NCBI RefSeq assembly: GCF_025685685.1
Contig: NZ_JAGSYH010000002.1
Coordinates: forward strand, 296,768 to 360,767
From: Acidicapsa dinghuensis
Lineage (GTDB): Bacteria; Acidobacteriota; Terriglobia; Terriglobales; Acidobacteriaceae
Direction: 5' to 3'
DNA: 64,000 nt
Shown here in pieces: positions 19,617 through 29,031 of this stretch. The notes beneath the pieces are model-generated. The model saw only the letters and a program-made list of their open reading frames with translations. It made no database searches and was not told the origin of the DNA. How positions within the stretch are numbered: position 1 is the first letter of the stretch; each line of letters begins with the position of its first letter. The position numbers were made by a program, and so were the translations under genes.

Positions 19617-20081
19617 TCAGGGAGTTGATACTGTACCATCCCTGCGCAACTCAGCCTCCGTCAGCCACCCGCGCCGAAGCGATTCCATGGGAATAGATGA
19701 CATATACGGCTTCAGATCGAGAATTGGAGTGCCATCGAGCATATCAACGCCACGAACATGAAGCGCTCCTCCATCGTGACGAAACAACTCGACGACCGTA
19801 AGACCGATGGGGTTGGGACGGCGAGGTGACCGTGTTGCGAAGACCCCATGTTGCTTCGTTTCAATCGGAGGCCTACCGATAAGATCAAACCCTGCGGAAC
19901 GATGAAAACACCACAACACAAAAAGATGAGAGAAGCCTTCGATGTCCAAAAGGCCGGGCGCAAATTCGGGGTGGATGTCGAGAATGCCCTCCGCGTCATG
20001 CCGTGCCCCGAGTCCTTTTGGAATCTGAGAGCTTTCCTTATACGGCGTTCTTGCATATCCAATCGCAATCGGCGTGAACAT
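19617..20081 (-). CDS. trmO: TrmO-like tRNA t6A37 methyltransferase
   Basis: A 154-residue protein of the UPF0066/TsaA-TrmO family, which methylates N6 of threonylcarbamoyladenosine 37 in some tRNAs with S-adenosylmethionine. Family hallmarks are PIAIGYARTPY at the start, FATRSPRRPNPIGLTVVELF, and DMLDGTPILDLKPYM. I chose ATG 20081 because GAGG stands seven bases upstream and the family begins there; ATG 20096 in frame would add MRGND but has no ribosome site. It is shorter than the E. coli protein, lacking its C-terminal extra domain, as in many bacteria. Confidence 0.88.
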   Translation of the reverse strand: MFTPIAIGYARTPYKESSQIPKGLGARHDAEGILDIHPEFAPGLLDIEGFSHLFVLWCFHRSAGFDLIGRPPIETKQHGVFATRSPRRPNPIGLTVVELFRHDGGALHVRGVDMLDGTPILDLKPYMSSIPMESLRRGWLTEAELRRDGTVSTP

Positions 20082-20604
20082 ATCGTTGCCTCGCATTCGA
20101 TATAGACCAAGCGCCTGGCGATTGGCCCTTCATAGTTCCCCTTAATGAACAGACCGGGTGAGAGATCCTCCCAGAATATGGTTAAATCATGAATCATGCA
20201 GCATCGTGCTTTAGGCGAAACCTCTAGAAGTTGCCCGGATCACCAGCTCTCCTATGCCTCCGAGCAGGTGCAGACAAGCCTGAGCCTGCAGGCGCCTATG
20301 AAACATGCCAAATGTATAGAGGAACCGGCAAAGAGTCTCAAAATTGCCCTTCTCGATCGATGTCCGTTGCCTTAGACTTTTCCCTTCGCCGCCGGTTTGC
20401 TTAATTTTTTGAACACAGCACTTCCTCCGATATGGCGAAGTAATCCATGCACATAAGCTATAGACATTAGGGCCTCTCCTTACCTTTGTCAGGGCTTTTA
20501 GCGATTACCGAAAATGTTGTCGCATGAGTTTCACTGAAAATGGGTAGTGGAACCGTTTAGCACGTAAAGCATAGGCTTGATTTCACGATGATTGCGTTAC
20601 ACTT
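20082..20604. other. Intergenic region between trmO and the sigma gene
   Basis: About 520 bases, divergent promoters expected. No supported gene. GGAACC at 20549-20554 resembles an ECF-type -35 element and lies about 50 bases before the sigma gene, which would fit self-control, but no clear matching -10 could be named. No ribosome site is visible before the sigma ATG. Confidence 0.35.
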
Positions 20605-21339
20605 ATGGAAACTGCAGTGAATTCGTCAGAGGCAACCCGGCTCGCCCGAATTTGTGCCTACTCGATAGATGAATCAGAGTGGGTAAGATTCGTACGGTCG
20701 GTTTCTCCTATTGTCTCTTTGGCGGCACGAAGAATCGGTGCCCACTGGGGTGATTCTTCCCCCAGCACGACCAGTGAGATCGTACAAGAAGTCTTTTTAA
20801 AGCTATGTGAAGACAATCGACGAATTCTCCGGGAATTTGAAGATCGTGGCAACGATTCTTTTTTGAAACTGCTGAGAATGATCACAGCCTCGGTTGGCAC
20901 AGATTACTTTCGCAGACTGCGTGCGGAAAAGCGTGGAGGCCGTAGCCTTACGGCCTCTTTGGACGAGAATAATCGAGGTCAGGAACTTACCGATGGCAAT
21001 GCGGTATCGGCTGTCGAATGGCCAGCCTTAATGGGACAATTGGACAAGTTGTTGAAACAATTTCCCGATGAAATCACAGAACGCGACCGCACTTTATTCT
21101 GGCTGTATTACCGCCAGGGTTTCACCGCAGAAGCGATTTCCCGAATTCCCGATATTGGGCTAGGCGCCAAGGGAGTCGAAAGTGCGCTGTTGCGTATGAC
21201 TCGATTTCTGCGCAGATTGACATCGGCGGACGGTGACATGGTCCCGTCTAAAGCATCCGTGGAAACCAATTTGCAAACAATTCGGAGACAGGAAGGATTT
21301 CCTCCAGTTGTTGCGATAGATAGTATTAAGCGCCCATGA
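20605..21339 (+). CDS. ECF-type RNA polymerase sigma factor
   Basis: A 244-residue sigma-70 family protein with only regions 2 and 4. Region 2 is seen at about residues 50-110 (SEIVQEVFLKL, then DYFRRLRAEKRGG) and region 4 at about 150-210 (ERDRTLFWLYYRQGFTAEAI, with VESALLRMTRFLRRL as the recognition part). The C-terminal 35 residues are an extension without family features. Its stop overlaps the start of the next gene as ATGA, the usual layout for sigma and anti-sigma pairs. Another possible start is GTG 20617, since no ribosome site precedes the ATG. Confidence 0.87.
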   Translation: METAVNSSEATRLARICAYSIDESEWVRFVRSVSPIVSLAARRIGAHWGDSSPSTTSEIVQEVFLKLCEDNRRILREFEDRGNDSFLKLLRMITASVGTDYFRRLRAEKRGGRSLTASLDENNRGQELTDGNAVSAVEWPALMGQLDKLLKQFPDEITERDRTLFWLYYRQGFTAEAISRIPDIGLGAKGVESALLRMTRFLRRLTSADGDMVPSKASVETNLQTIRRQEGFPPVVAIDSIKRP

Positions 21340-24300
21340 TGGATGAGCCAGAAAACAACGGATTACAGGCAAACAGAGAAGCTTCCTCTAAGCTATCTCG
21401 GCCTGCGGAAGATTTTCCGGGCTACCTCCCACTAGGTGGGGAATCTTCGGGTGCGCCAAAGATCTCGAGAACATCTTGCGGCGATTGTCCAACTGCTGAA
21501 ACGTATATGAAGCTTGTCATGGGTTCTATACCAGGCAAAGCTGCCAACTTGTTACTTGCCCATGCAGCCATATGCGACAACTGCAGTCAAGTTCTTCAGT
21601 TGTATCTCGACTCCATGGACGGTACCCCCAACACGGAAGAGACGGTAGCCCTGGCTGAAATGCCTGCAATGCAGGAGCGCTGGCAGGACGAACTGGCGCA
21701 CAAGCTAGCCGGCACGAAGCGCAAGAGAACATTCCCTTTTTTGGAAGTCTCCATGGGCTGGTTTACGAGCCTGGGAGCGATTGCAGCTCTTATCGTGTGC
21801 GCAGTCTTGCTTATCTTATGGCGGAATTCACTCCACGCACCCGATCGCCAGTTAGCCGCTGCGTATTCGGAAGATCGAATACTTGAACTGCGTATACCGG
21901 AAGCAAAGTGGGCTCGATACACTCCTTCAGAACATACGCGTGGCGTTGATATGGATCGAGAGTCACCCGCGCTTTTGGATGCTCGGGCGCATTTGGCCAG
22001 AGATCTGGAAAAAGCGCCACAAGATTTTCATCTGCTTGAGCTACAAGCCAGGGCAGATGTTCTCCATCAGAAATACGATGCTGCGGTCGATATGCTGAAC
22101 CGTCTGATCGCCTCAGGACCGGTTACTCCTGAATTGTTGACAGATGCGGCCTCGGCCTATTTCGAACGCGGGCTAGCGACAGGAAGCGAACTAGACCGTT
22201 CGGCTGCTCTCGATTACATTCGTCGCGCTGACGAGATGGCTCCCACCGATCCTGTCGTGCTTTTCAATGAAGGCATTGTGATGGAGGATCGTGGTCAGGT
22301 TATCAATGCAGTAGAGGTCTGGAACCGCTACTTGACCGTGGAACATGATATGCAATGGGCTGCCGAGGGCAGGCGGCGACTTGAGGCGTTAGAACAAACT
22401 CTGAATCGCCTGAAGACTCATCAAAGCCGGATCGATCAGATGCTTGGAACACCGGCATCAATGGATGCACTAACGGCGGATACATCTAAATTAGCTTCTC
22501 TCGATGAAGAACTGGCAACATACGATTTGGACAAGCTACTTTTGGACGCCTATCCAATAGAGGCTGGCTCGACTGTGACAGTAAAGACGGGCGCGCAGGC
22601 AGCGCGGGCGTCGCCATGCGATGACCGTTGTAAAGCTGCACGTAGATTATTGAAAGCACTAGGTCATTCTTTAGAAACTCGGCATCAGGACCCCTGGCTC
22701 ACCGATCTCATCGCACCTGATCCCAATCAACTCCCCGCCCAGGTACAAACCACCTATTCAAAAGCGTTGCGACTTTTTGCGATTGCGCTGCGACAGAATC
22801 TACTCAAAACAAGCCCGGCCAAGAATTCCTCCGCCCAGGCTGCACTTCTATTTCATAACCTTATGACAAAGGACCGTGGCGACACTGCTTTTCGCCAATC
22901 GCTCAGTGTAGGAGAACTGCGGGCCTCTCTCGAAGAGATGGCGGCGTTTCAAGATACCGTGAGCTTCAGTCAGTGCCGGGATTTTGGGAACAGCAAAGAG
23001 TCTCTCTGGAAGCAGGATAGTCGCTATCCCTGGATTCATGTGGTCAGAATCTCAACAGAGATCGTTTGCAATGACACTCCTAAAATGCGCTTTATTAATC
23101 AGCGTCTCACTGCCTCGGCACTTCAACTCGCCGAGTCCAGTCATTATCTCTATCTGGCCTTACGAATCGAATTGCGAAATGTGGATGCTGCTATCGACGC
23201 TGGGGATGATGAGTCCGCTATAAAAATTATGGTGAGACAGGCCCGGCTATTGGAATCAAGGGATTCTCCGATCTTTCGGCTAACAAATGCGCTTGGCAAT
23301 ACTCTTTACCTCGACGAAGATGCTGCGGGAGTTCACGCAAAGACACTCTATGCGTTGGAGTATTTCCACTGGACAGAAATAGACGGACCGAGACGCGATA
23401 TCCCCTGGTTGCGCTTACAACTGGCTCGGCTTTATATACGTACCGGTCAAATAGTTGAAGCAAAGCACCAATCGAGGCTTGCCTACGCAGAAGTGGCGTC
23501 ATCGAATGCCCAACTCGCCGCCCCATGGTCTTTGGTCGAAGGAGAAATTGGACTCGCCGAACCATTGCTCGAACGTCGGGATCTTGCCGATGCCCAAGCT
23601 TATCTGCAGCACGCAGCTTTTAGCATGACAAATGCCAAGATCGACGAGCGATGGGTATTACACGGGCTGGCAACAACAGGTGGACAATTGAAGCTCGAAC
23701 AAGGAGACTTCAAAGAGGCCGCTCGCTATCTTGAAACAGAAATTTTACGTAGCGAAGGCAGAAGTGTAAACGGCGAAAGCCTTGCCTTTCGGTCGGAGTT
23801 TGCCGAAGAGGATCACGATCTTTACGCGGAGCTGGCAGCTACCTGGCTTGCAGAGGGAAGACCTGCCGACGAAGTGCTCGCATTATGGGAGCGATTTCGA
23901 ATGCGCTCGCGCAATCTCCCGATTGCCTCCTGCGGACCACGTTCTTTAACGTGCGATCTTCCAAAGCTGAAAGCTGCGTTGCGAGAACTTGGGAGCAACG
24001 TGCTCGTCGGACAAATCGTCCTCATGGATCGAGTTCTGATCTATCGGGCAGACAAGAATGGCGTTACCTGGCAGGAAACACAGGCGCAGCGTGAAGATGT
24101 TCTGGCATCGGCACAATCTTTTGAGCACGTTGTGACTTCCCCCAACTCCTCAACACAAACTGTCTCCGTTCTTGGGTTGGGACTGCGCCGTAACTTACTT
24201 CCTGATTCCCTACCCTTAAATAATCCAAATTCAGGCATGCTAATAGAATCTGATCCACTGCTTCATAATCTTCCGTGGCCTGCGATTCCCGTTTCATCCG

Positions 24301-25043
24301 GACCGCTCGGCATCGTTGTACCCATTGAGGAAGTACGATCCATTCTCGCTATGAAAGAGCCTGATCAAAGAGAATACCCCATTCAAAGGCCTACATCTTT
24401 TCTAAGCGAGGGCCATCAGGCGCTTGTGATAGGTGCATCTGTGCCCGCCGGCGACGAAGCTCCACTGCCTGAGGTCGTACAAGAGGCTGAATCCGTCGAT
24501 CGATTCCTGCAAGCGCCTACTCCGCTAATCGGCGCAAAAGCAACGAGAGCGAGGGTAACTGCTCGCATAGGTTCTGCGTCGATCATTCATTTTGCAGGAC
24601 ATGCCGTGCAAAGGCCCGACGGAACTGAATTATTGCTGGCGTCCCCCGCGAGCGACGATCAGACATCCTTCATCGATGGCGAATTTTTCCGGGAACATCC
24701 TCCCCGATTATGCCGTCTCGCTGTTCTTTCTGCGTGCGCCACGGGAACTCAAGATACTGGCTGGGTTCACCCATTCCAGGACATCGTCGAAAGTCTGTCA
24801 TCAGCAGGCGTCAATGACGTTGTGGCAACCCGCTGGCAGATTGACTCAGACGCAGCCGTCCCATTTATGGATGTTTTCTACGCAAGCCTTGCCCAAGGCA
24901 ACAGTGTTCCAGTTGCATTACAATACGCAAGAAGAGTAGTATCCAGCCATTCCCCCTATAACAATCCTTATTTCTGGGCCGCCTACTTTGTTACGAGCGG
25001 GCAGTTTCCGAGTCTGAATGAAAAGACCGATGCCTACCACTAG
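21336..25043 (+). CDS. Anti-sigma-like / TM / TPR / CHAT protease fusion
   Basis: A 1235-residue protein joining several parts. Residues 45-90 carry CGDC (Cys48, Cys51) and HAAICDNC (His76, Cys80, Cys83), a putative zinc site like the HxxxCxxC of zinc-binding anti-sigma domains. One TM helix follows (about 141-163). Residues 200-900 hold helical TPR-like repeats (for example around 220-340 and 680-850). The C-terminus (about 960-1225) is a CHAT caspase-like protease with His1089 in HFAGHAV and Cys1134 in LSACATG, both catalytic residues present. Translation is coupled to the sigma gene. Inference: it holds the sigma factor at the membrane and, on a signal sensed by the TPRs, the protease acts on itself or on a partner. 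Confidence 0.85.
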   Translation: MMDEPENNGLQANREASSKLSRPAEDFPGYLPLGGESSGAPKISRTSCGDCPTAETYMKLVMGSIPGKAANLLLAHAAICDNCSQVLQLYLDSMDGTPNTEETVALAEMPAMQERWQDELAHKLAGTKRKRTFPFLEVSMGWFTSLGAIAALIVCAVLLILWRNSLHAPDRQLAAAYSEDRILELRIPEAKWARYTPSEHTRGVDMDRESPALLDARAHLARDLEKAPQDFHLLELQARADVLHQKYDAAVDMLNRLIASGPVTPELLTDAASAYFERGLATGSELDRSAALDYIRRADEMAPTDPVVLFNEGIVMEDRGQVINAVEVWNRYLTVEHDMQWAAEGRRRLEALEQTLNRLKTHQSRIDQMLGTPASMDALTADTSKLASLDEELATYDLDKLLLDAYPIEAGSTVTVKTGAQAARASPCDDRCKAARRLLKALGHSLETRHQDPWLTDLIAPDPNQLPAQVQTTYSKALRLFAIALRQNLLKTSPAKNSSAQAALLFHNLMTKDRGDTAFRQSLSVGELRASLEEMAAFQDTVSFSQCRDFGNSKESLWKQDSRYPWIHVVRISTEIVCNDTPKMRFINQRLTASALQLAESSHYLYLALRIELRNVDAAIDAGDDESAIKIMVRQARLLESRDSPIFRLTNALGNTLYLDEDAAGVHAKTLYALEYFHWTEIDGPRRDIPWLRLQLARLYIRTGQIVEAKHQSRLAYAEVASSNAQLAAPWSLVEGEIGLAEPLLERRDLADAQAYLQHAAFSMTNAKIDERWVLHGLATTGGQLKLEQGDFKEAARYLETEILRSEGRSVNGESLAFRSEFAEEDHDLYAELAATWLAEGRPADEVLALWERFRMRSRNLPIASCGPRSLTCDLPKLKAALRELGSNVLVGQIVLMDRVLIYRADKNGVTWQETQAQREDVLASAQSFEHVVTSPNSSTQTVSVLGLGLRRNLLPDSLPLNNPNSGMLIESDPLLHNLPWPAIPVSSGPLGIVVPIEEVRSILAMKEPDQREYPIQRPTSFLSEGHQALVIGASVPAGDEAPLPEVVQEAESVDRFLQAPTPLIGAKATRARVTARIGSASIIHFAGHAVQRPDGTELLLASPASDDQTSFIDGEFFREHPPRLCRLAVLSACATGTQDTGWVHPFQDIVESLSSAGVNDVVATRWQIDSDAAVPFMDVFYASLAQGNSVPVALQYARRVVSSHSPYNNPYFWAAYFVTSGQFPSLNEKTDAYH

Positions 25044-25815
25044 GAAAGCCAAGAACTCGCCGAAAACTCCATCCGATACTTCATCAACTCTTTTCAACAT
25101 CGATGTTGTCTTTTGCGGCCCTCTCCTTTTCGTACCTGAGGTCCAGGACGGCAAGATCGCAAGCCTGGAAGTTTACTCACCGTGCAATGGACATCCCGTC
25201 GGTGCAATTTTTCTGCCGGGAATTTTTTTCTCGGACACCGATTTAGATGGCATCGAGAGTGATAACTGGCCGGAATCTCAGCGTTTTTCACTACTTGATC
25301 CCCACAGTTATCTGCTTCACCTGACACAGGCTGGTTTGCAAATGCCCTTCCCTGTCACGTCCATTCCGGATACCAATCATAAGGTCAAGGCAGGACGAAA
25401 GCTGAGTGGGGATTGGCATGCCGCATTCAAATTGACAGGACAAATCTCGCTGTGGTCTACGCACCTTCTGCGCCAGGTCTCAGAAGGAATGTATTACGGA
25501 TCGGATCGTCCAACCGGACAAACGGTTGCCAGCCTGCAAAGGCTATCGTATAAAAACGTTGCCGGTTTCGAAGGTCACGGATTGGGGCCGCAACAAACGG
25601 AATATCTAAGTATCAACTCAAAAACAGGAGGCACATTTATTGTAGAGGGCGAGATCCCTTACCAACCTTCGCTACACCATGAGCGCCAGGCTATCGAGGC
25701 ACTCGCGAAGCTCGCAGGACTAAATCTTCATTTGATGATTTCAGCTCCTACACCAGGCCGGTCTATGCTTCAGGGGCGCTACTCTAACTGCAGCAACTCT
25801 GTGATCGTCATTTAG
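25018..25815 (+). CDS. Unknown protein coupled to the CHAT gene
   Basis: A 265-residue protein of no family I recognise. It begins inside the end of the CHAT gene (26-base overlap; a second possible start is ATG 25030), so it belongs to the same operon. No signal peptide or TM segment is evident; the first 25 residues are basic and Ser/Thr-rich, then a hydrophobic beta-like stretch begins (FNIDVVFCGPLLFVPEV). Two cysteines near the C-terminus and a SNCSNS end are visible. By position it may be a substrate, inhibitor or effector of the CHAT protease, which is inference only. Confidence 0.72.
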   Translation: MKRPMPTTRKAKNSPKTPSDTSSTLFNIDVVFCGPLLFVPEVQDGKIASLEVYSPCNGHPVGAIFLPGIFFSDTDLDGIESDNWPESQRFSLLDPHSYLLHLTQAGLQMPFPVTSIPDTNHKVKAGRKLSGDWHAAFKLTGQISLWSTHLLRQVSEGMYYGSDRPTGQTVASLQRLSYKNVAGFEGHGLGPQQTEYLSINSKTGGTFIVEGEIPYQPSLHHERQAIEALAKLAGLNLHLMISAPTPGRSMLQGRYSNCSNSVIVI

Positions 25816-25893
25816 CCAAGAGTGACGTTTTTGAGAGGCGTCTCCACATTCTGATCTGAAGATGACAAGGGCCACCTCGGAATCTTGAAACAA

Positions 25894-26382
25894 TCAACGC
25901 TTTTCCGGCTTCCATTGCAGCAGAAAGCTCGTCACAGAGCCCGGATCCAAACGACGCATAGATTCAAACTCGCCTGTACGCTGGCTATAGAGTAGTCTCC
26001 CCCGGTTGTCGAGAACCGCAAGCGCGGGCACGCCCTTCTCCAATGGAATCTGGTAGCGTTGAGCCAATGCGGCATTCCGATCGAAATTTCCTACGTTAAT
26101 GTGAACCAAAATAAAATTCTGATCGAGAAGCGCCAGGTTCGCCGGATCATGGAAGTAAATATCCAGCACCTTGCAGTCTCCGCACCAATTGCCACCAAAG
26201 TCCAGAATGACCCGCTTGTGTGTCATTGAAGCCTGTCGGATGGCATGGGCAACATCGGCGTTGGCCGTGGAGGGATCCGGATAGATCGGCTGGTCCCCTG
26301 CTCTTGATGGGAGACTGCAAAACAACATAACAGCAAGCGCAGCGGCTTGGGCCAACAGCCGCAGGGGAAAGGTCTTATGCAT
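25894..26382 (-). CDS. Secreted thioredoxin-like protein
   Basis: A 162-residue thioredoxin-fold protein with a signal peptide (about 1-28, ending SRAGDQ) and a redox motif WCGDC preceded by VILDFGGN. The cis-proline region is KGVPALAVLD. It resembles the periplasmic thioredoxin_7/DsbD-gamma-like proteins that reduce or guard disulfides. ATG 26382 is chosen because GGAGG stands six bases before it; an upstream in-frame start at 26427 lacks a site. The gene converges on the unknown protein behind the CHAT gene. Confidence 0.85.
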   Translation of the reverse strand: MHKTFPLRLLAQAAALAVMLFCSLPSRAGDQPIYPDPSTANADVAHAIRQASMTHKRVILDFGGNWCGDCKVLDIYFHDPANLALLDQNFILVHINVGNFDRNAALAQRYQIPLEKGVPALAVLDNRGRLLYSQRTGEFESMRRLDPGSVTSFLLQWKPEKR

Positions 26383-26488
26383 GGGGATCCTCCAGAACCT
26401 CTCACTTAGTTTCAATCCGAACAACACTCTAATGCAATCTGAGATGGAAAGATTGAGAAACTTTGGCCTAAAGGGCTAAGCTTGTTTC

Positions 26489-26938
26489 GTGTTAAACGAT
26501 TCCAATAAGGCTCGTAAGCGGCTGGAAGAAGCCAACTTCTCCGATTTGAATGCAATGATGGAGGCCTATGCCGCTGCCGCCGCGAACATTGCTCGCGATC
26601 AGTTTCGGCAACATCTCGACTTTACGTCGGAATCGATGGTGGCTTTTGAAGCCGTGTTGTCAGAGTTGGCGGAAAAAGATGATCTCGATTACGAGTACGA
26701 GGTTAAGCTCTGGGGCGGTTACCTCGGAGAAGTGCTGCGCAGGCGCTATAACGGCGCGTGGGAGATGACTCAATACCCAGGCGGGGCCGCGGCCGTACCC
26801 GCAGTTGAGATTCGCGGATCACGGCTGTTCCCTCTCATAAAGGTCTATCGTCGGCTAACCATGGGGGATTCGGAGAGCATAGGCGCTTTTTTTCATATGG
26901 TCACCGAGCGATTGGGCCAGCCTGCGCGGGTTAACTGA
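26489..26938 (+). CDS. Conserved hypothetical cytoplasmic protein
   Basis: A 149-residue protein starting with GTG. No signal peptide or TM segment. The N-terminal half is helical and acidic (MEAYAAAAANIARDQF); the central LDYEYEVKLWGGYLGEVLRRRY and the later EIRGSRLFPLIKVYRRL resemble small domains of unknown function such as DUF3806, a comparison I cannot confirm. It stands alone, with a divergent thioredoxin-like gene before it and tatA after it. Confidence 0.62.
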   Translation: MLNDSNKARKRLEEANFSDLNAMMEAYAAAAANIARDQFRQHLDFTSESMVAFEAVLSELAEKDDLDYEYEVKLWGGYLGEVLRRRYNGAWEMTQYPGGAAAVPAVEIRGSRLFPLIKVYRRLTMGDSESIGAFFHMVTERLGQPARVN

Positions 26939-27122
26939 CCATACTGATTTCGAGAGGATTGCGCAATCTCACGTCCTGCCAGGGCCATATCGAGCAAAGC
27001 CGGATCGGAAAGAGAGCTCGATACAAACACTATGCAATGGACTGTGCGACAATACCTTGTGTAAAGCTGATCTGGCCCCACGCCGGATGAGCAGCGGAGC
27101 GAAGTCCGCGGAGGAAGTTGTT

Positions 27123-27347
27123 ATGGGTGATCTATTTCAGCCGACCCACCTGCTGGTGCTTGGGGTCGTCGTATTTCTGCTTTTCGGCGCGAAGCGTCTG
27201 CCCGAGTTGGGGAAAGGCCTCGGCGAAGGCTTAAAAGGGTTTAAAGATGGCATCAAAGGTGGATCTGATCCTGCTCCGGCGCCTCCCGTTCAGCAGCAAA
27301 ATGCCGCTCCACAGCAGCCTTCGGCTACTCCGGTGGAGCAGAAATAA
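27123..27347 (+). CDS. tatA: Sec-independent translocase subunit TatA/E
   Basis: A 74-residue protein with the TatA pattern: a short periplasmic start, one TM helix (LLVLGVVVFLLFGA), the hinge FGAKRLPELGKGLGEG, an amphipathic helix, and a low-complexity Pro/Gln tail. TatA lines the pore that moves folded proteins across the cytoplasmic membrane. ATG 27123 is preceded by GGAGG. tatB and tatC are not near, so this is a lone copy. A strong terminator follows at 27430. Confidence 0.92.
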   Translation: MGDLFQPTHLLVLGVVVFLLFGAKRLPELGKGLGEGLKGFKDGIKGGSDPAPAPPVQQQNAAPQQPSATPVEQK

Positions 27348-27429
27348 GTCCTGCTTAACCGCACATCGGTATAACAGCCCCAAAGCTGCGACCGCAATCC
27401 TCAGGACATCTCTGATTCCGCAAGCCAAG

Positions 27430-27463
27430 AAAAGGCCCATCCACCGGATGGGCCTTTTCGCTT
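27430..27463 (+). terminator. Terminator between tatA and VWA gene
   Basis: A 13-base-pair stem (27430-27442 with 27446-27458, three-base loop) with A-run before and T-run after. It serves tatA on the plus strand and, being symmetric, probably the VWA gene ending at 27483 on the minus strand. Confidence 0.88.
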
Positions 27464-27482
27464 TCCGTACTGCCGCACTATG

Positions 27483-28832
27483 TCAATGCACATCCTGGGC
27501 TGAAGGATAGTATCCAGGTTTTGCCGTAACTTCGATTTCCTTACTAGGCCGATCGACCCGCACCTCGATCTTGCGGTACTTGTCGTCGATGGCAGGTTCA
27601 TCTGAGTAGTAGACCAATGTGTACTGGGCTCTCGCTTGTTCCGCCAGATGCTGATAGCTCTTCTCGATTCCATTGGCATTCTTCTCGAGATCGAGACTGC
27701 CACCCGTGGCGGTCGTGTACTTGGGCAATACGTCGTCTACCATCTGGAGGGGGATGTGGAAGCGGCTCAAGTAGCCTTCACCCCAGCGCGCCGAATCGCC
27801 AACCACTGTTGCATACAGAGCAATCTTGTTGGTCTGCAGGTAGCGGATCACTTCCTTCGTCGAAGCCTTTGAGCCGTATTCCTTTCCGTCGGAGATTACG
27901 TAGAGAACCCGGCGACGCCCTACCGGACGGCTAGCAAGCGCCTTGGCTGCTTCGAGAATCGCATCGTTCAAAGGATGAACTTCCTTAGGAAGGTTCATTT
28001 CAAAGCTGCCCCCGGTAGCGCCACCCGGCTGTAGAACAGGGGTGACGCAGGAGCCATTCGATGTAATCGAACAACCTGCAAGCGGACCGCCGGCAATAGG
28101 AACCAGTTCATCACGTCCCGTTGCCTTCGTCAGTGCCAGAACTGCTTCCAGACGGTGGCTTTGACCCCCCGTAAACCCGGTGGCTTGATTCGTGATCTTG
28201 TTGTAGGTAAATACCGCGGCTTCATCATACGGAGTCAGAGCCGCCTGGATCGCTCCAAGAGACTGATTCACCTTGGCCATTACATCCGAAGTCAAGCTCT
28301 GGTCGATGACAAAAGCGATGGAAAGCGGGAAAGGATCTACTGTAAAGAACGAGATATGTTGCGGCTTGTTGTTTTCGTAGATGCGAAAGTCGCGATAGCT
28401 AAGGCCAGCTACCCAGATTCCTTTAGGATCGGTGACGGTGACGGGAACTTCAACCGCATTTGTGTAGCTTCGGATGATCGTCGTTGCTTCTTCCACTCCT
28501 TTTCCGCTTTGCGGTAGCTGTGGTGGCGGCCCCTGGACATTTGGTGTGGCAGGTGGTGGCGCAGGAGTGAAATCCGGATTGGCGCCTGAAGATGCGGGGG
28601 TTGAGGAACCAGACGGTGTTGTCGTAGAAGATTGAGAGCCTATGCCCGGCGTTATTTGATTTTTCTGATCGGCCAAAGGAGCAGGATTCTGCGGAACGGG
28701 AGCATCCGGCACGGCGGACTGCGACTGGCTGGGTGCCTGAGTCGCAGATTGGGCACACATAGGCAATGAAATCTGGCTAAACCCGGCCAACGCAACCAAC
28801 GCGCCGAAAATACGAATGGGGCAACGGTTCAC
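27483..28832 (-). CDS. Secreted VWFA-related protein
   Basis: A 449-residue protein with a signal peptide (1-27, ending MCAQS), a long Pro/Gln/Ser-rich linker (about 28-115), and a von Willebrand A domain (about 125-430) of the acidobacterial VWFA-related kind. The metal-site motif is VIDQSLT, where the classic DxSxS has Thr in last place. The sequence ends with the family's YTLVYYSD and VTAKPGYYPS elements. GTG start with GAAGGA five bases ahead. Divergent from a second protein of the same family; role unknown. Confidence 0.85.
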   Translation of the reverse strand: MNRCPIRIFGALVALAGFSQISLPMCAQSATQAPSQSQSAVPDAPVPQNPAPLADQKNQITPGIGSQSSTTTPSGSSTPASSGANPDFTPAPPPATPNVQGPPPQLPQSGKGVEEATTIIRSYTNAVEVPVTVTDPKGIWVAGLSYRDFRIYENNKPQHISFFTVDPFPLSIAFVIDQSLTSDVMAKVNQSLGAIQAALTPYDEAAVFTYNKITNQATGFTGGQSHRLEAVLALTKATGRDELVPIAGGPLAGCSITSNGSCVTPVLQPGGATGGSFEMNLPKEVHPLNDAILEAAKALASRPVGRRRVLYVISDGKEYGSKASTKEVIRYLQTNKIALYATVVGDSARWGEGYLSRFHIPLQMVDDVLPKYTTATGGSLDLEKNANGIEKSYQHLAEQARAQYTLVYYSDEPAIDDKYRKIEVRVDRPSKEIEVTAKPGYYPSAQDVH

Positions 28833-29031
28833 GAAACTTCCTTCTTCCCAAAGACGCTAACTTCTTAGATTCCAACGCAGACAGAAGTGTTTCCCGCAAA
28901 AGCGGCGTGTGGGACCAATTCCATCCTGCATGGCTCAGAGTATCAGACGTAAGACAGCCCCTGTGGTCTCAATCTCAAATGCGAATGCTCCCTTGCGGCC
29001 GCTTTTATCGTCTACCATACAAGCGGGGAAA

